Shown: positions 33,754 through 43,263 of the stretch, piece after piece
Position numbering within the stretch: position 1 is the first letter of the stretch
Layout of the letters: the number at the start of each line of letters is the position of its first letter
Assembly (NCBI RefSeq): GCF_004137765.1
Contig: NZ_NOIS01000001.1
Coordinates: forward strand, 682,001 to 746,000
DNA length: 64,000 bases
Origin: Rothia uropygialis
GTDB taxonomy: Bacteria > Actinomycetota > Actinomycetes > Actinomycetales > Micrococcaceae
Reading direction: 5' to 3'
Made by a program: the position numbers and the translations under genes
Notes under the pieces: model-generated
What the model saw: the letters and a program-made list of their open reading frames with translations, nothing else
What the model was told of the DNA's origin: nothing
Database searches by the model: none

Positions 33754-35571
33754 ATGAGCAACGAATCGTCGGCGACGCCGGCCACGGTTGCCGCCTCGAC
33801 TTCAGGGTCGCAGAGCAGCGCCCCAAGAATTACGGGTTCGGAAGCGGTCATTCGCACGCTGGAAAAACTTGGAGTCACCGATGTTTTCGGTCTTCCCGGC
33901 GGGGCGATTCTGCCCACGTATGATCCGTTACTGGATTCCGAGATCATCAATCATATTCTCGTTCGTCATGAGCAGGGCGCCGGGCACGCAGCCGAAGGAT
34001 ATGCTCTGGCCACCGGAAAGGTCGGAGTCTGCATCGCCACGAGCGGTCCGGGCGCCACCAATCTGATCACCGCTCTGGCCGATGCCCATATGGACTCGGT
34101 CCCTATGGTTGCGATCACGGGGCAGGTCTCGTCCAAAGTTTTGGGAACGGACGCTTTCCAAGAAGCAGACATCGTCGGTATGACGATGCCCGTTACGAAG
34201 CACTCCTACATGGCGACCCGTCCTGAGGACGTTCCGCGGATGATCATGGAAGCCTTTCATCTGGCCTCGACCGGCCGTCCCGGCCCCGTGCTCGTGGACA
34301 TCACCAAAGACGCCCAGCAGGGCCTGATGTCCTTCACCTGGCCGGTGGACATGCAGCTGCGCGGGTATCACCCCGTTGTCCGGGGGCACAACAAGCAGGT
34401 CCGAGAAGCAGCGAGGTTGCTGAATGCTGCCGGACAACCCGTTCTGTACGTCGGCGGCGGAACCCTCCGTGCAGGCGCCTCACAGGAACTCGCCGAACTG
34501 GTCCGTGTGACCGATGCGCCCGTGGTCACGACTCTTACGGCGCGCGGCGCATTCCCCGATTCGGATCCGCACCACCTGGGGATGCCGGGTATGCACGGAT
34601 CCGTCCCGGCTGTCACGTCGATGCAAAAAGCGGACCTGATCATTGCTCTGGGCGCGCGGTTCGACGACCGGGTCACCGGCGTCGTCGACTCCTTCGCCCC
34701 GAATGCAAAGATCGTCCACGTCGACGTCGATCCCGCGGAGATCTCGAAGATCCGTGTCGCGGACGTGCCGATTGTGGGGGACCTGAAGTCCGTCATCCCA
34801 GAATTGGTCGAATGCGTCGAGGAGATTCAGCGCGAAGACGGACGAAGCGACCTCGGCGGCTGGTGGGCCATGCTGAATCGGATCAAGGACGAGTACCCCC
34901 TCGGATACGTCCCCACGGACGACGGCTTGGGCTCGCCTCAGCACGTCATCCAGCGGATCGGTCAGTTGACCGGGCCTGAGGCGATCTACGTCTCTGGGGT
35001 CGGACAGCATCAGATGTGGTCCGCGCAGTTCATCGGGTACGAGCGGCCGCGCCAATGGCTGAACTCGGCGGGCCTCGGCACGATGGGTTATAGCGTCCCC
35101 GCAGCAATGGGGGCGAAGGTCGGTGATCCGGACCGCGTTGTGTGGGCGATCGACGGGGACGGCTGCTTCCAAATGACCAACCAAGAATTGGCGACCTGCG
35201 TCCTGAACGACATCCCCATCAAGATTGCCGTGATCAACAATTCCTCGCTGGGCATGGTGCGGCAGTGGCAGACGCTGTTCTACGACGGCCGTTACTCCAA
35301 CACCCACCTCGACACGGGCCACGACTCCCGGAGGATCCCGGACTTCGTCAAGTTGGCGGAGGCCTACGGGTGTGCCGCGTTCCGTTGCACGAGCGACGAA
35401 GACGTCGACGAAACCATCCGAAAAGCGCTGGAGATCAACGATCGGCCCGTGCTGGTCGATTTCACTGTCAGTCCGGATGCCATGGTTTGGCCGATGGTCC
35501 CGGCGGGAGTGTCCAACGACGCGATCCAGATCGCCAGAGACACGTCGCCCGACTGGAACGGAGAGGAATAA
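33754..35571 (+). CDS. ilvB: Acetolactate synthase, large (catalytic) subunit
   Basis: The TPP enzyme condenses two pyruvates, or pyruvate and 2-oxobutyrate, in the first common step of Val/Leu/Ile synthesis. The 605-residue protein has a low-complexity N-terminus (about 25 residues), then [20 protein letters not shown] with LPGG, the catalytic Glu in [15 protein letters not shown], a central FAD-type domain ([25 protein letters not shown]), and the TPP motif [15 protein letters not shown] ending in [14 protein letters not shown] lies 8 nt before ATG 33754. It is controlled by the upstream attenuator and is followed by ilvN after 2 nt. Confidence 0.97.
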   Translation: MSNESSATPATVAASTSGSQSSAPRITGSEAVIRTLEKLGVTDVFGLPGGAILPTYDPLLDSEIINHILVRHEQGAGHAAEGYALATGKVGVCIATSGPGATNLITALADAHMDSVPMVAITGQVSSKVLGTDAFQEADIVGMTMPVTKHSYMATRPEDVPRMIMEAFHLASTGRPGPVLVDITKDAQQGLMSFTWPVDMQLRGYHPVVRGHNKQVREAARLLNAAGQPVLYVGGGTLRAGASQELAELVRVTDAPVVTTLTARGAFPDSDPHHLGMPGMHGSVPAVTSMQKADLIIALGARFDDRVTGVVDSFAPNAKIVHVDVDPAEISKIRVADVPIVGDLKSVIPELVECVEEIQREDGRSDLGGWWAMLNRIKDEYPLGYVPTDDGLGSPQHVIQRIGQLTGPEAIYVSGVGQHQMWSAQFIGYERPRQWLNSAGLGTMGYSVPAAMGAKVGDPDRVVWAIDGDGCFQMTNQELATCVLNDIPIKIAVINNSSLGMVRQWQTLFYDGRYSNTHLDTGHDSRRIPDFVKLAEAYGCAAFRCTSDEDVDETIRKALEINDRPVLVDFTVSPDAMVWPMVPAGVSNDAIQIARDTSPDWNGEE

Positions 35572-35573
35572 CA

Positions 35574-36083
35574 ATGACTCGTCACACGCTGTCTGTCCTG
35601 GTCGAAGACACACCGGGCGTGCTCGCCCGGGTATCCGGATTGTTCGCAAGGCGGCAATTCAATATTGACTCCCTCGCCGTGGGTGCCACCGAAGTCCCGG
35701 GAATCTCCCGAATTACTGTGGTGGTTGACGCGGACGGGGTTCTGCTCGAGCAGGTAACCAAGCAACTCAACAAGTTGATTCATGTTCTGAAGATCGTGGA
35801 ATTGCCATCGGAGACCTCGGTGCAACGCGATCACATCATGATCAAGGTCCGCGCGGATGCCGGAACCCGGATCCAAGTCACGCAGGCCGCAGACCTTTTT
35901 CGCGCTTCGATCGTCGACGTCTCCACCGAGTCGGTCGTCATCGAGGCCACGGGGGCCCCGGACAAACTCCGGGCCCTTTTGGAGGTGCTGGAACCCTTCG
36001 GCATACGAGAAATCGTTCGTGCCGGAACCCTCGGCATCGGGCGCGGAGTGCGCTCGATGAGCGAGAGGGCCCTCCGCAATTAG
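35574..36083 (+). CDS. ilvN: Acetolactate synthase, small (regulatory) subunit
   Basis: IlvN activates IlvB and confers valine feedback inhibition. The 169-residue protein has an N-terminal ACT domain (HTLSVLVEDTPGVLARVSGL and FNIDSLAVGATEVPGISRIT) and the usual C-terminal domain (DHIMIKVRADAG, DVSTESVVIEATG). It is the long, ACT-plus-C-domain form. Its start lies 2 nt after the ilvB stop with GGAGAGGA just upstream, so translation is coupled. Confidence 0.97.
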   Translation: MTRHTLSVLVEDTPGVLARVSGLFARRQFNIDSLAVGATEVPGISRITVVVDADGVLLEQVTKQLNKLIHVLKIVELPSETSVQRDHIMIKVRADAGTRIQVTQAADLFRASIVDVSTESVVIEATGAPDKLRALLEVLEPFGIREIVRAGTLGIGRGVRSMSERALRN

Positions 36084-36168
36084 TTGTCTCGGCGAGTTCA
36101 CTGGTCTCGCGGAGCGTTCATAAACCTGTCATGCATCGGTACATTCCGGCGCACCGTGACCCGGCAGG

Positions 36169-36197
36169 CTAGGCTTAAAACCTAGTGGCCGGGCCAC
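36169..36197 (+). repeat. Two adjacent inverted repeats between ilvN and ilvC
   Basis: CTAGG (36169-36173) pairs with CCTAG (36181-36185), and GTGGCC (36185-36190) with GGCCAC (36192-36197). They lie about 60 nt before ilvC and may be a processing or partial-termination element; no firm role can be assigned. Confidence 0.35.
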
Positions 36198-36254
36198 GAA
36201 GACCATCAACCGTGGGCAAGAGCCCGCGGGGAAGATAGAGGAGTTCTCAATCCC

Positions 36255-37280
36255 ATGGCTGAAATCTTTTACGACGACGACGCAAACCTCGCGGCGATCC
36301 AGGACCGTTCCGTCGCCATCATCGGTTATGGATCCCAGGGTCACGCACACGCGCTGAACCTTCGGGATTCGGGCATCGACGTTCGTATCGGCCTCGCCGA
36401 GGGCTCGTCCTCGCGGGCCAAGGCCGAAGCTGAAGGCCTTCGCGTCCTGACCGTCGCGGAAGCCGTCGAAGAAGCCGACGTCATCATGATCCTGACCCCG
36501 GACCAGGTCCAGGCGAAGATCTACAAGGAATCGATCGAGCCGAACCTTGAGCCCGGCGATGCCCTGTTCTTCGCCCACGGGTTCAATATTCGGTTCGACT
36601 ACATCCAGCCGATCGACGGCGTCGACGTTGCGATGGTTGCGCCGAAGGGCCCCGGCCACACCGTGCGCCGCGAATTCGAAGCGGGCCGCGGCGTTCCGGC
36701 CTTGGTTGCCGTCGAGGTGGACGCATCCGGCAAGGCTCTCGAGCTCGCTCTGGCCTACGCCAAGGGTCTCGGTGCGAGCCGCGCCGGCGTCATCAAGACG
36801 ACCTTCACCGAGGAGACGGAGTCCGATCTCTTCGGCGAGCAGGCTGTTTTGTGCGGCGGCGTCTCGCAGTTGATCCAGTACGGATTCGAGACGCTGACCG
36901 AGGCCGGTTACCAGCCCGAAATCGCGTACTTCGAGGTGTGCCACGAGCTCAAGCTGATCGTCGACCTGATCAACGAGGGCGGAATCACCAAGCAGCGTTG
37001 GTCCTGCTCCGATACCGCGGAGTATGGCGACTACGTTTCCGGCCCCCGGATCATCACCCCCGAGGTCAAGGATCACATGAAGGCCGTTCTTTCGGACATT
37101 CAGGACGGAACCTTCGCTCATCGCTTCATGGACGACCAGGCCAACGGCGGCAAGGAGTTCCAGGAACTCCGCGAGAAGGGCGCGTCCCACCCGATCGAGA
37201 AGACCGGCCAGGAGCTGCGCAAGCTGTTCTCCTGGAAGTCTTCCGACGCCGACTACACGGACGGCTCGGCAGCCCGCTAA
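36255..37280 (+). CDS. ilvC: Ketol-acid reductoisomerase (NADP+)
   Basis: IlvC isomerises and reduces acetolactate or acetohydroxybutyrate in the second step of the pathway. The 341-residue class I enzyme has the dinucleotide site [18 protein letters not shown] (residues 23-40), [15 protein letters not shown], the metal residues in [16 protein letters not shown] and the C-terminal [16 protein letters not shown] lies 11 nt upstream of ATG. It follows ilvBN by 171 nt and is probably part of the ilvBNC unit. A strong terminator follows. Confidence 0.97.
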   Translation: MAEIFYDDDANLAAIQDRSVAIIGYGSQGHAHALNLRDSGIDVRIGLAEGSSSRAKAEAEGLRVLTVAEAVEEADVIMILTPDQVQAKIYKESIEPNLEPGDALFFAHGFNIRFDYIQPIDGVDVAMVAPKGPGHTVRREFEAGRGVPALVAVEVDASGKALELALAYAKGLGASRAGVIKTTFTEETESDLFGEQAVLCGGVSQLIQYGFETLTEAGYQPEIAYFEVCHELKLIVDLINEGGITKQRWSCSDTAEYGDYVSGPRIITPEVKDHMKAVLSDIQDGTFAHRFMDDQANGGKEFQELREKGASHPIEKTGQELRKLFSWKSSDADYTDGSAAR

Positions 37281-37306
37281 ACGTCGGAACCTGATGACGG
37301 TTCTCC

Positions 37307-37344
37307 AACGGCCGGTCATCCGCTGCAACGGATGACCGGCCGTT
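37307..37344 (+). terminator. Terminator of ilvC
   Basis: A perfect 16-bp stem (37307-37322 with 37329-37344) with a 6-nt loop begins 27 nt after the ilvC stop and is followed by CCCCTTTTGTCTTTC. Confidence 0.88.
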
Positions 37345-37405
37345 CCCCTTTTGTCTTTCATTTCCCCTATTTCTGGCACCGAACAATCTCCAAAGGAATC
37401 CGACT

Positions 37406-39010
37406 TTGACTGAAACGCCTGTTGTCCTTCTGGCCGAGGAACTCTCACCCGCGACGGTCGACGCCCTCGGCGAAGGCTTCGAAATTCGCAAGACCAATGG
37501 CGCCGACCGCGAATCGTTGCTGCGCGATATAGCCGACGTGGACGCGATCATGATTCGTTCCGCGACCCGGCTGGATGCGGAAGCCTTGGAAGCGGCCCGT
37601 CGCCTGAAGGTCGTTGCTCGCGCTGGAGTCGGCCTCGATAACGTCGACATCGCCGCGGCCACTGCGGCCGGCGTCATGGTCGTCAACGCGCCGACCTCGA
37701 ACATCATTTCCGCGGCTGAGCTGACGGTCGGCCACATTCTCGGTCTGTCCCGCAACATTTCGGCGGCCGACGCCTCCATGCGAGACGGGCAATGGAGGCG
37801 CTCCCAGTACACCGGCGTCGAACTCTTTGAGAAGAAGGTCGGCATCATCGGTCTGGGACGCATCGGTGGTTTGGTCGCAGAACGGCTTCGGGGCTTCGGT
37901 ACGGAAATTCTGGCCTATGACCCGTTCGTCACGAGCTCGCGTGCGGCGTCGCTCGGTGCGCAGATGGTGGACCTGGACACGTTGTTCCGGGAAGCCGACA
38001 TCATCACGATTCACATGCCGAAGACACCGGACACGATCGGCATGGTGGATGCCGCGGCATTTGATCTCATGAAGCCGTCCGCCTTTGTCGTCAATGTGGC
38101 CCGCGGAGGGCTGATCGACGAGGACGACCTCGCCGAGGCGCTTCGGGCGGGCAAAATCGCGGGCGCAGCAATTGACGTATACGTCTCCGAGCCTCCGGAG
38201 GGCGTAGGCTTCGTGGGCATGGACAATGTCGTTACCACTCCGCACCTGGGCGCTTCGACTGTCGAAGCCCAGGAGAAAGCGGGAGTATCGGTTGCCAAAT
38301 CGGTCAAACTCGCCCTCGAAGGCGAACTGGTCCCGGATGCCGTGAACGTCGCCGGCGGACCCATCGACTCAGACGTGCGCCCGGGAATTCCGTTGGCGGA
38401 GAAATTGGGCCGAGTCCTGACCGCGTTGACCCACGATTCGCCCCTGACGAGCGTGGAGGTCAAGGTCGCCGGAGAAATCGCGGACAAAGACGTGTCCTCG
38501 CTGAAGCTCGCCGCACTCAAGGGCGTGTTCACCGATGTGGTCTCCGAGAAAGTTTCTTACGTCAACGCTCCCATGATTGCGGAGCAGCGTGAGGTCGAAA
38601 CGACTCTGGTCACGACCACCGAAGTCGAGGGCTTCCGCAACGAGACCACCTTGTCGGCCATCCTTGCCGATGGGACCCAGGTCTCCGTGTCCGGTACCGT
38701 GACAGGGCCCAAGCTGGTCGAGAAGCTGACCGGGGTCAATGGTTTCGATTTCGAGGTCGGGCTGACGGACCACATGCTCATTCTCGATTACCGCGACCGC
38801 CCCGGCGTCATCGCCTCAATGGGTACGCTGCTCGGAACCGCGAGTATCAACATCGCCGGAATGCAGGTTTCGCGTGGGGAGAGCCAAGCCAAGGAACAGC
38901 GGGCGCTGTCCGTTCTGGCCCTTGACTCCCCGGCTTCCCCCGAGATGGTCTCTTCGATCAAGTCGACGATCGAGGCCGACCGTACGGCGTTCGTCTCCCT
39001 CACGGACTGA
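37406..39010 (+). CDS. serA: D-3-phosphoglycerate dehydrogenase
   Basis: SerA starts serine synthesis from 3-phosphoglycerate. The 534-residue protein is the long form: NAD domain KKVGIIGLGRIGGLVAERL near residue 140, catalytic Arg in VNVARGGLIDEDDL, Glu in DVYVSEPPEG and His in TTPHLGAST, then the intervening ASB domain and a C-terminal ACT domain (YRDRPGVIASMGTLLGT) that binds serine. TTG 37406 is the start, with AAAGGAA 7 nt upstream; no better ATG exists. Monocistronic, bounded by terminators. Confidence 0.96.
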   Translation: MTETPVVLLAEELSPATVDALGEGFEIRKTNGADRESLLRDIADVDAIMIRSATRLDAEALEAARRLKVVARAGVGLDNVDIAAATAAGVMVVNAPTSNIISAAELTVGHILGLSRNISAADASMRDGQWRRSQYTGVELFEKKVGIIGLGRIGGLVAERLRGFGTEILAYDPFVTSSRAASLGAQMVDLDTLFREADIITIHMPKTPDTIGMVDAAAFDLMKPSAFVVNVARGGLIDEDDLAEALRAGKIAGAAIDVYVSEPPEGVGFVGMDNVVTTPHLGASTVEAQEKAGVSVAKSVKLALEGELVPDAVNVAGGPIDSDVRPGIPLAEKLGRVLTALTHDSPLTSVEVKVAGEIADKDVSSLKLAALKGVFTDVVSEKVSYVNAPMIAEQREVETTLVTTTEVEGFRNETTLSAILADGTQVSVSGTVTGPKLVEKLTGVNGFDFEVGLTDHMLILDYRDRPGVIASMGTLLGTASINIAGMQVSRGESQAKEQRALSVLALDSPASPEMVSSIKSTIEADRTAFVSLTD

Positions 39011-39030
39011 GTACAGTCGAATTCTCATCG

Positions 39031-39068
39031 CGACGCCGTCTGCTCACCGTGGTGAGCGGGCGGCGTCG
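39031..39068 (+). terminator. Hairpin terminator of serA
   Basis: An 18-bp stem (two G-T pairs) spans 39031-39068, starting 21 nt after the serA stop. There is no U-run. Confidence 0.7.
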
Positions 39069-39141
39069 TGTTCGATGAAACCGGAAAATGCAGTATCCAC
39101 AGTCCACCGAACCGGGGCCGATAAGCCTCGAGTTCTCCTTA

Positions 39142-39147
39142 TAGAGT
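39142..39147 (+). promoter_or_regulatory. -10 box for leaderless metG mRNA
   Basis: TAGAGT lies 7 nt before ATG 39155. The GGAG immediately before the start is too close to act as a normal ribosome-binding site. Confidence 0.45.
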
Positions 39148-39154
39148 AGGAGCC

Positions 39155-40708
39155 ATGACTTCCACTTCAGCCGAGCCTTTCTACATCACCACAGCGATCG
39201 TCTACCCGAACGGCGATCCCCACATCGGTCACGCGTATGAGCACATTGCGACCGACGTCATGGCACGATTCAAACGCCTGGACGGATACGACGTCCGGTT
39301 CATGACGGGCACGGATGAACACGGTCAGAAGATGCAGACCTCGGCCGAAAAACAGGGCATCAGCGCCAAGGATCTGGCCGATCAGAACTCGGCCAAAATC
39401 AAAGCGATGGACGATCTCCTGGGTATCAGCTATGACCGTTTCATACGCACCACGGACCCGGATCATGTGGCCTCGTGCCAGGAGATGTGGCGTCGCATGG
39501 AAGCCAACGGAGATATCTACCTCGACAAATACGAAGGCTGGTACTCCGTACGCGATGAGGCCTTCTACGGAGAAGACGAGACCGAAGTTCGGGAGGATGG
39601 AGTCAGGTATGCGATTCCTACCGACACCGAGGTCGAGTGGACCGAAGAGGAGTCCTACTTCTTCCGGCTCTCCAAGTACCAAGACCGACTCTTGGACCTT
39701 TATGCATCAGAGGAGTTTGCGTACCCGGAATACCGTCGCAATGAGGTCGCTTCGTTCGTCAAGTCCGGGTTAAGGGATCTCTCGATTTCTCGAACCACCT
39801 TCGACTGGGGGATTCCCGTTCCGGGAAACGAAAAGCACATCATGTATGTGTGGGTCGACGCCCTCACCAATTACATCACCGGGCTCGGTTTCCCGGATAC
39901 CGACAGCGAACTCTTCCGAAAGTATTGGCCTGCCGATTTCCACGTCATCGGCAAGGACATCACGCGTTTCCACACCATATACTGGCCGGCATTCTTGTGG
40001 TCGGCTGGGCTGGACTTGCCGCGAAAGGTCTTCGCACACGGATTCTTACTCGTCGACGGGGCCAAGATGTCCAAGTCCGTGGGCAATGTACTCGATCCGG
40101 AGCAATTGGTCGAGAGCTTCGGCGTCGACCCCCTGCGCTTCTTCCTGCTCCGTGAAGTGACCTTCGGTCAGGACGGCTCGTACAGTGCTCCCGCGATCGT
40201 CTCACGCATCAATTCCGACCTGTCGAATGATCTCGGCAACCTGGCACAGCGTTCGCTGTCCATGGTCGCGAAGAACTGCGAGGCGGCTGTCCCGAGCCCC
40301 GATGAATTCACCGCGCAGGACCGGGCCATCCTGGAGTCAGCCGATGCACTGTACGTTTCGGTGCGGCAGGATTTCGAGAGCTTGGACTATCATCGGGCCT
40401 TGGATCGGATCTGGAAGGTCATCGCCGATGTGAATCGCTATTTCACGGCGCAGGAGCCGTGGAAGCTGCGCAAGACCGACCAAACACGGATGGAAACGGT
40501 CTTGTACGTGACCCTTGAGTGCCTTCGCATCGTGGCTATCCTGATCCAACCGATCATGCCCGGTTCGATGGCCAAACTGTTGGACCAGCTGGGGCAGCCC
40601 GAAGGAGACCAACGGCTCTTCGCGGCGTTACCGCAGCGCATCGTAGCAGGGACCGCGTTGCCGGCCCCGCAGGGGATTTTCCCTCGTTTCGAGGCGCCCA
40701 GCGAGTAG
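39155..40708 (+). CDS. metG: Methionyl-tRNA synthetase
   Basis: A class I aminoacyl-tRNA synthetase of 517 residues. The HIGH motif is HIGHAYEHI (residues 22-30) and the KMSKS loop is [15 protein letters not shown] near residue 300. [12 protein letters not shown] and the catalytic-domain insert are normal. It ends after the anticodon-binding helix domain without the C-terminal EMAP-type dimerisation domain, as in other actinobacterial MetG proteins of about 515-520 residues. Confidence 0.97.
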   Translation: MTSTSAEPFYITTAIVYPNGDPHIGHAYEHIATDVMARFKRLDGYDVRFMTGTDEHGQKMQTSAEKQGISAKDLADQNSAKIKAMDDLLGISYDRFIRTTDPDHVASCQEMWRRMEANGDIYLDKYEGWYSVRDEAFYGEDETEVREDGVRYAIPTDTEVEWTEEESYFFRLSKYQDRLLDLYASEEFAYPEYRRNEVASFVKSGLRDLSISRTTFDWGIPVPGNEKHIMYVWVDALTNYITGLGFPDTDSELFRKYWPADFHVIGKDITRFHTIYWPAFLWSAGLDLPRKVFAHGFLLVDGAKMSKSVGNVLDPEQLVESFGVDPLRFFLLREVTFGQDGSYSAPAIVSRINSDLSNDLGNLAQRSLSMVAKNCEAAVPSPDEFTAQDRAILESADALYVSVRQDFESLDYHRALDRIWKVIADVNRYFTAQEPWKLRKTDQTRMETVLYVTLECLRIVAILIQPIMPGSMAKLLDQLGQPEGDQRLFAALPQRIVAGTALPAPQGIFPRFEAPSE

Positions 40709-40737
40709 AAGACAACGACCGCCTTTGTTATTGCTAA

Positions 40738-40785
40738 TACAAGGTTAGAATCCGGTAGTCATAGGAACCGGATTCTAACCTTGTA
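40738..40785. repeat. Perfect 19-bp-arm inverted repeat upstream of the SatD-like gene
   Basis: The arm at 40738-40756 (TACAAGGTTAGAATCCGGT) is exactly complementary to 40767-40785, with a 10-nt spacer. The left arm contains TAGAAT (40746-40751), a good -10 hexamer, so the element may be an operator over the promoter of the next gene. It also lies 30 nt after metG and could act as a terminator, but no U-run follows and the AT-rich arms are unlike the other terminators here. Confidence 0.7.
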
Positions 40786-40815
40786 AGTTGACCGATGGGG
40801 TGCAAGGATCGAAGC

Positions 40816-41424
40816 ATGTTCGTTCTGACTGTCGATCAAGTGGGTTCCAGAAAAAGGCCCGACGCCGTGCCCCAGTTGGTTTCCGTCTCGGGCGAGGCCG
40901 TATTGCCCTTTGACCGGACAGCCGGAGACGAGGCTCAAGCGGTGTTCGACAACGCCGGCGCGGCGATCGACTGTGCTCTGAGCCTGGCCTCGGGCGGTGA
41001 ATGGCACTGTGGTTTGGGACAGGGGCGTATCGAAGAGCCTCTGCCGAGGAGTGCCAGAGAGGGGCGAGGAACGGCGTACATCAACGCTCGCCACGCCGTC
41101 GACGAGGCCAAGAAATCGGGTGCGCACCACTTCGGTTTCAGCTCGGATTCACCCTTGGGCGCGGGAATTCAGGCGGGTCTGCGGACCGTCATCGCGGTTT
41201 GGGGGAAACGCCGCGACACCACGCGAGAAGCGTACGAGTGGGCTCTCACCGGCAAGACGCAGGCGGAAATAGCCGCACAGTTGAAAATCAGTCAACAGGC
41301 GGTATCCGGCCGGTTGGCCGCAGGTATGTATCGTGAACTCGAAGACCTCAAGCGAGAAATGACCCGCTGGGCAGAGTATCTCGATGCTCCCGGTCGTCCC
41401 GGGGAGAAGGAGTGGGCCTCATGA
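40816..41424 (+). CDS. SatD-like protein with C-terminal helix-turn-helix
   Basis: The 202-residue protein resembles the SatD family: FVLTVDQVGSRKRPD at the N-terminus, TAGDEAQAVF near residue 40 and WHCGLGQGRIEEPLPRSAREG near residue 65. The last 70 residues hold a helix-turn-helix (KTQAEIAAQLKISQQAVSGR near residue 155) of the sigma-70 region 4 or LuxR-like type. SatD was named for acid tolerance in Streptococcus mutans; its biochemistry is unsolved. AAGGA lies 8 nt before ATG 40816. The stop overlaps the membrane-protein start (ATGA). The perfect palindrome just upstream makes autoregulation likely. Confidence 0.75.
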   Translation: MFVLTVDQVGSRKRPDAVPQLVSVSGEAVLPFDRTAGDEAQAVFDNAGAAIDCALSLASGGEWHCGLGQGRIEEPLPRSAREGRGTAYINARHAVDEAKKSGAHHFGFSSDSPLGAGIQAGLRTVIAVWGKRRDTTREAYEWALTGKTQAEIAAQLKISQQAVSGRLAAGMYRELEDLKREMTRWAEYLDAPGRPGEKEWAS

Positions 41425-42014
41425 GCCAAATAGCCCTTCTGATCATGGTCATTTCCGCTCTTCTCGGGGCCTTTGCCTGCTTCAGGGTCCCGGCAGTCAG
41501 CATCCGGACGCGTCGTATATGGACCATTGCGTTCGTGCTACTTCTGGCGGCGGCGGCCCTTCTGGCGACCGGTGGGGCCATCCAGGGGTATTCGGCCCGT
41601 TCCGAACCGCTCGTGGCAGTCCTGTCCGTAGTATTTGGCACAGCGTCGGCGGCAATGACCGGGTCCCCGGTAACGGCCGCTGTTCTGCAACTGTCCCTGC
41701 GCAGCGGACGAATCTACCGTTCGGGCAAACGAGACACCGACGCCGCCGAACAGATCATCGAAGATCCCGAGCGCGATTCTTCCCTTCATGGCGGTCTGTG
41801 GATCGGAGTTCTGGAACGTGTCGGCGTCGCGGTAACCCTCCTGGCGGGATGGCCGACGGGCCTGACCGTTCTGGCGGCCCTCAAGGCCCTGGGCAGATTC
41901 ACCGAGCTCAAGAAGCCCGATGCTGTCGAACGGTTCATCCTGGGAACTTTCGCCTCGTTCCTCTGGGCCGCAGCCTGGGCGGGTGTTGCAACGCTCCTGG
42001 TCCGCGGTGTCTGA
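41421..42014 (+). CDS. Integral membrane protein paired with the SatD-like regulator
   Basis: A 197-residue protein with two N-terminal helices (IALLIMVISALLGAFACF and IWTIAFVLLLAAAALLATGG), a third hydrophobic stretch (PLVAVLSVVFGTASAAM), a charged loop around residues 95-125 (RSGKRDTDAAEQIIEDPERD) and two further helices (VGVAVTLLAGWPTGLTVLAA and FILGTFASFLWAAAWAGVATLL). The family is not recognised. ATG 41421 overlaps the upstream stop by 4 nt and AAGGAG lies 8 nt upstream, so the pair is tightly co-expressed. Confidence 0.75.
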   Translation: MSQIALLIMVISALLGAFACFRVPAVSIRTRRIWTIAFVLLLAAAALLATGGAIQGYSARSEPLVAVLSVVFGTASAAMTGSPVTAAVLQLSLRSGRIYRSGKRDTDAAEQIIEDPERDSSLHGGLWIGVLERVGVAVTLLAGWPTGLTVLAALKALGRFTELKKPDAVERFILGTFASFLWAAAWAGVATLLVRGV

Positions 42015-42089
42015 ACCATGGAGACGTAACGTCTGGTTCACATGGTGAGAAGCCGTCCTACTATGTGGTCACGTCGCCCTCGGCGGAGC

Positions 42090-42095
42090 TAGCTT
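42090..42095 (+). promoter_or_regulatory. -10 box for leaderless leuB mRNA
   Basis: TAGCTT lies exactly 6 nt before ATG 42102. Confidence 0.45.
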
Positions 42096-42101
42096 ATTCC
42101 T

Positions 42102-43169
42102 ATGACCGACAGCACGGAATCCCGCAATATCGATTTGGCCGTCATCCCAGGTGACGGTATAGGCCCCGAAGTCACCGAACAGGCCCTTGCCGTTCTGACC
42201 ACCGCGGCCCGGCGCGAAGGAATCGAGGTCTCGCCGACACCTTACGAGCTCGGTGCCGAAGCGTGGCTCAAAACAGGGCAGACGTTGACCGAGGACAAAC
42301 TCGCGTCCCTGCGTGAGCACGACGCGATTCTCTTCGGCGCCGTCGGGGCCGACCCCCGCTCGAGGAAGGTCCCGTCCGGCCTCATCGAGCGCGAAATTCT
42401 TTTGAAGCTGCGTTTTGCCTTCGATCATTTCATCAACCTGCGCCCGTCGCGTCTCTACCCAGGCGCAGTGTCTCCCCTGAGCAATCCCGGCGACATAGAT
42501 TTCGTCGTCGTCCGAGAAGGAACCGAAGGTCCGTACGTCGGGAACGGCGGCACGGTCCGGCAGGACACCGAGCACGAGATCGCGACCGAAGTTTCCGTGA
42601 ACACCGCTCACGGAGTCGAACGCCTGATCCGTTATGCTTTCGACCTTGCCGCCTCCCGCGAACGCCAGCACGTCACCTTGGTCCATAAGCACAACGTCCT
42701 GGTTCACGCCGGGGGCCTCTACCGGCGGATCTTCGACCGTATTGCAGGGCAGTACCCACAGGTCTCCACCGATTACATTCACGTCGACGCCGCAACGATC
42801 TACATGACCACGAATCCCTCACGGTTCGACGTCATCGTGACGGACAATCTATTCGGCGACATCCTGACCGACCAGGCTGGTGCTATTTCGGGCGGCATTG
42901 GCTATGCCGCATGCGGAAATATCAACGCCGAGTTCACGGCACCGTCCATGTTCGAGCCGGTACACGGTTCGGCTCCGGACATCGCAGGGCAAGGTATTGC
43001 CGATCCTCGCGCAGCCATACTCGCGAGCGCTCTTTTGCTGCGCCATCTTGGTCATGAACGTGCGGCGGGTAACATCGAAGACGCAGTCGAGGCCGATATG
43101 AGGGATAACGGTTCCGAGCGACGAACGACGGTGGACATCGGACAAGCCATCCTCGCCGGAATCTCCTGA
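42102..43169 (+). CDS. leuB: 3-isopropylmalate dehydrogenase
   Basis: LeuB oxidatively decarboxylates 3-isopropylmalate in leucine synthesis. The 355-residue protein has [19 protein letters not shown] at the N-terminus, [10 protein letters not shown], catalytic Arg residues in LRPSRLYPG and [10 protein letters not shown], the Lys in [10 protein letters not shown], metal Asp in [12 protein letters not shown], and the NAD-site [17 protein letters not shown]. The actinobacterial type is shown by the missing large-loop insertions. ilvE follows. Confidence 0.96.
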   Translation: MTDSTESRNIDLAVIPGDGIGPEVTEQALAVLTTAARREGIEVSPTPYELGAEAWLKTGQTLTEDKLASLREHDAILFGAVGADPRSRKVPSGLIEREILLKLRFAFDHFINLRPSRLYPGAVSPLSNPGDIDFVVVREGTEGPYVGNGGTVRQDTEHEIATEVSVNTAHGVERLIRYAFDLAASRERQHVTLVHKHNVLVHAGGLYRRIFDRIAGQYPQVSTDYIHVDAATIYMTTNPSRFDVIVTDNLFGDILTDQAGAISGGIGYAACGNINAEFTAPSMFEPVHGSAPDIAGQGIADPRAAILASALLLRHLGHERAAGNIEDAVEADMRDNGSERRTTVDIGQAILAGIS

Positions 43170-43187
43170 GCGCCCCACCGCCGGACG

Positions 43188-43219
43188 CGACGGATACCGC
43201 AAAGATGCGGTGACCGTCG
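43188..43219 (+). terminator. Hairpin between leuB and ilvE
   Basis: CGACGG (43188-43193) pairs with CCGTCG (43214-43219) and ACCGC (43196-43200) with GCGGT (43207-43211), separated by a small internal loop. It lies 18 nt after leuB. Terminator or 5'-leader structure. Confidence 0.45.
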
Positions 43220-43263
43220 GGGACAACAGAACACCAGCACACTCGCTCGAAACGGAGCCCACC

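Noticed and set aside
36129-37448. 439-codon minus-strand frame
   Set aside because: It is antisense to ilvC and the start of serA, both with complete motifs.
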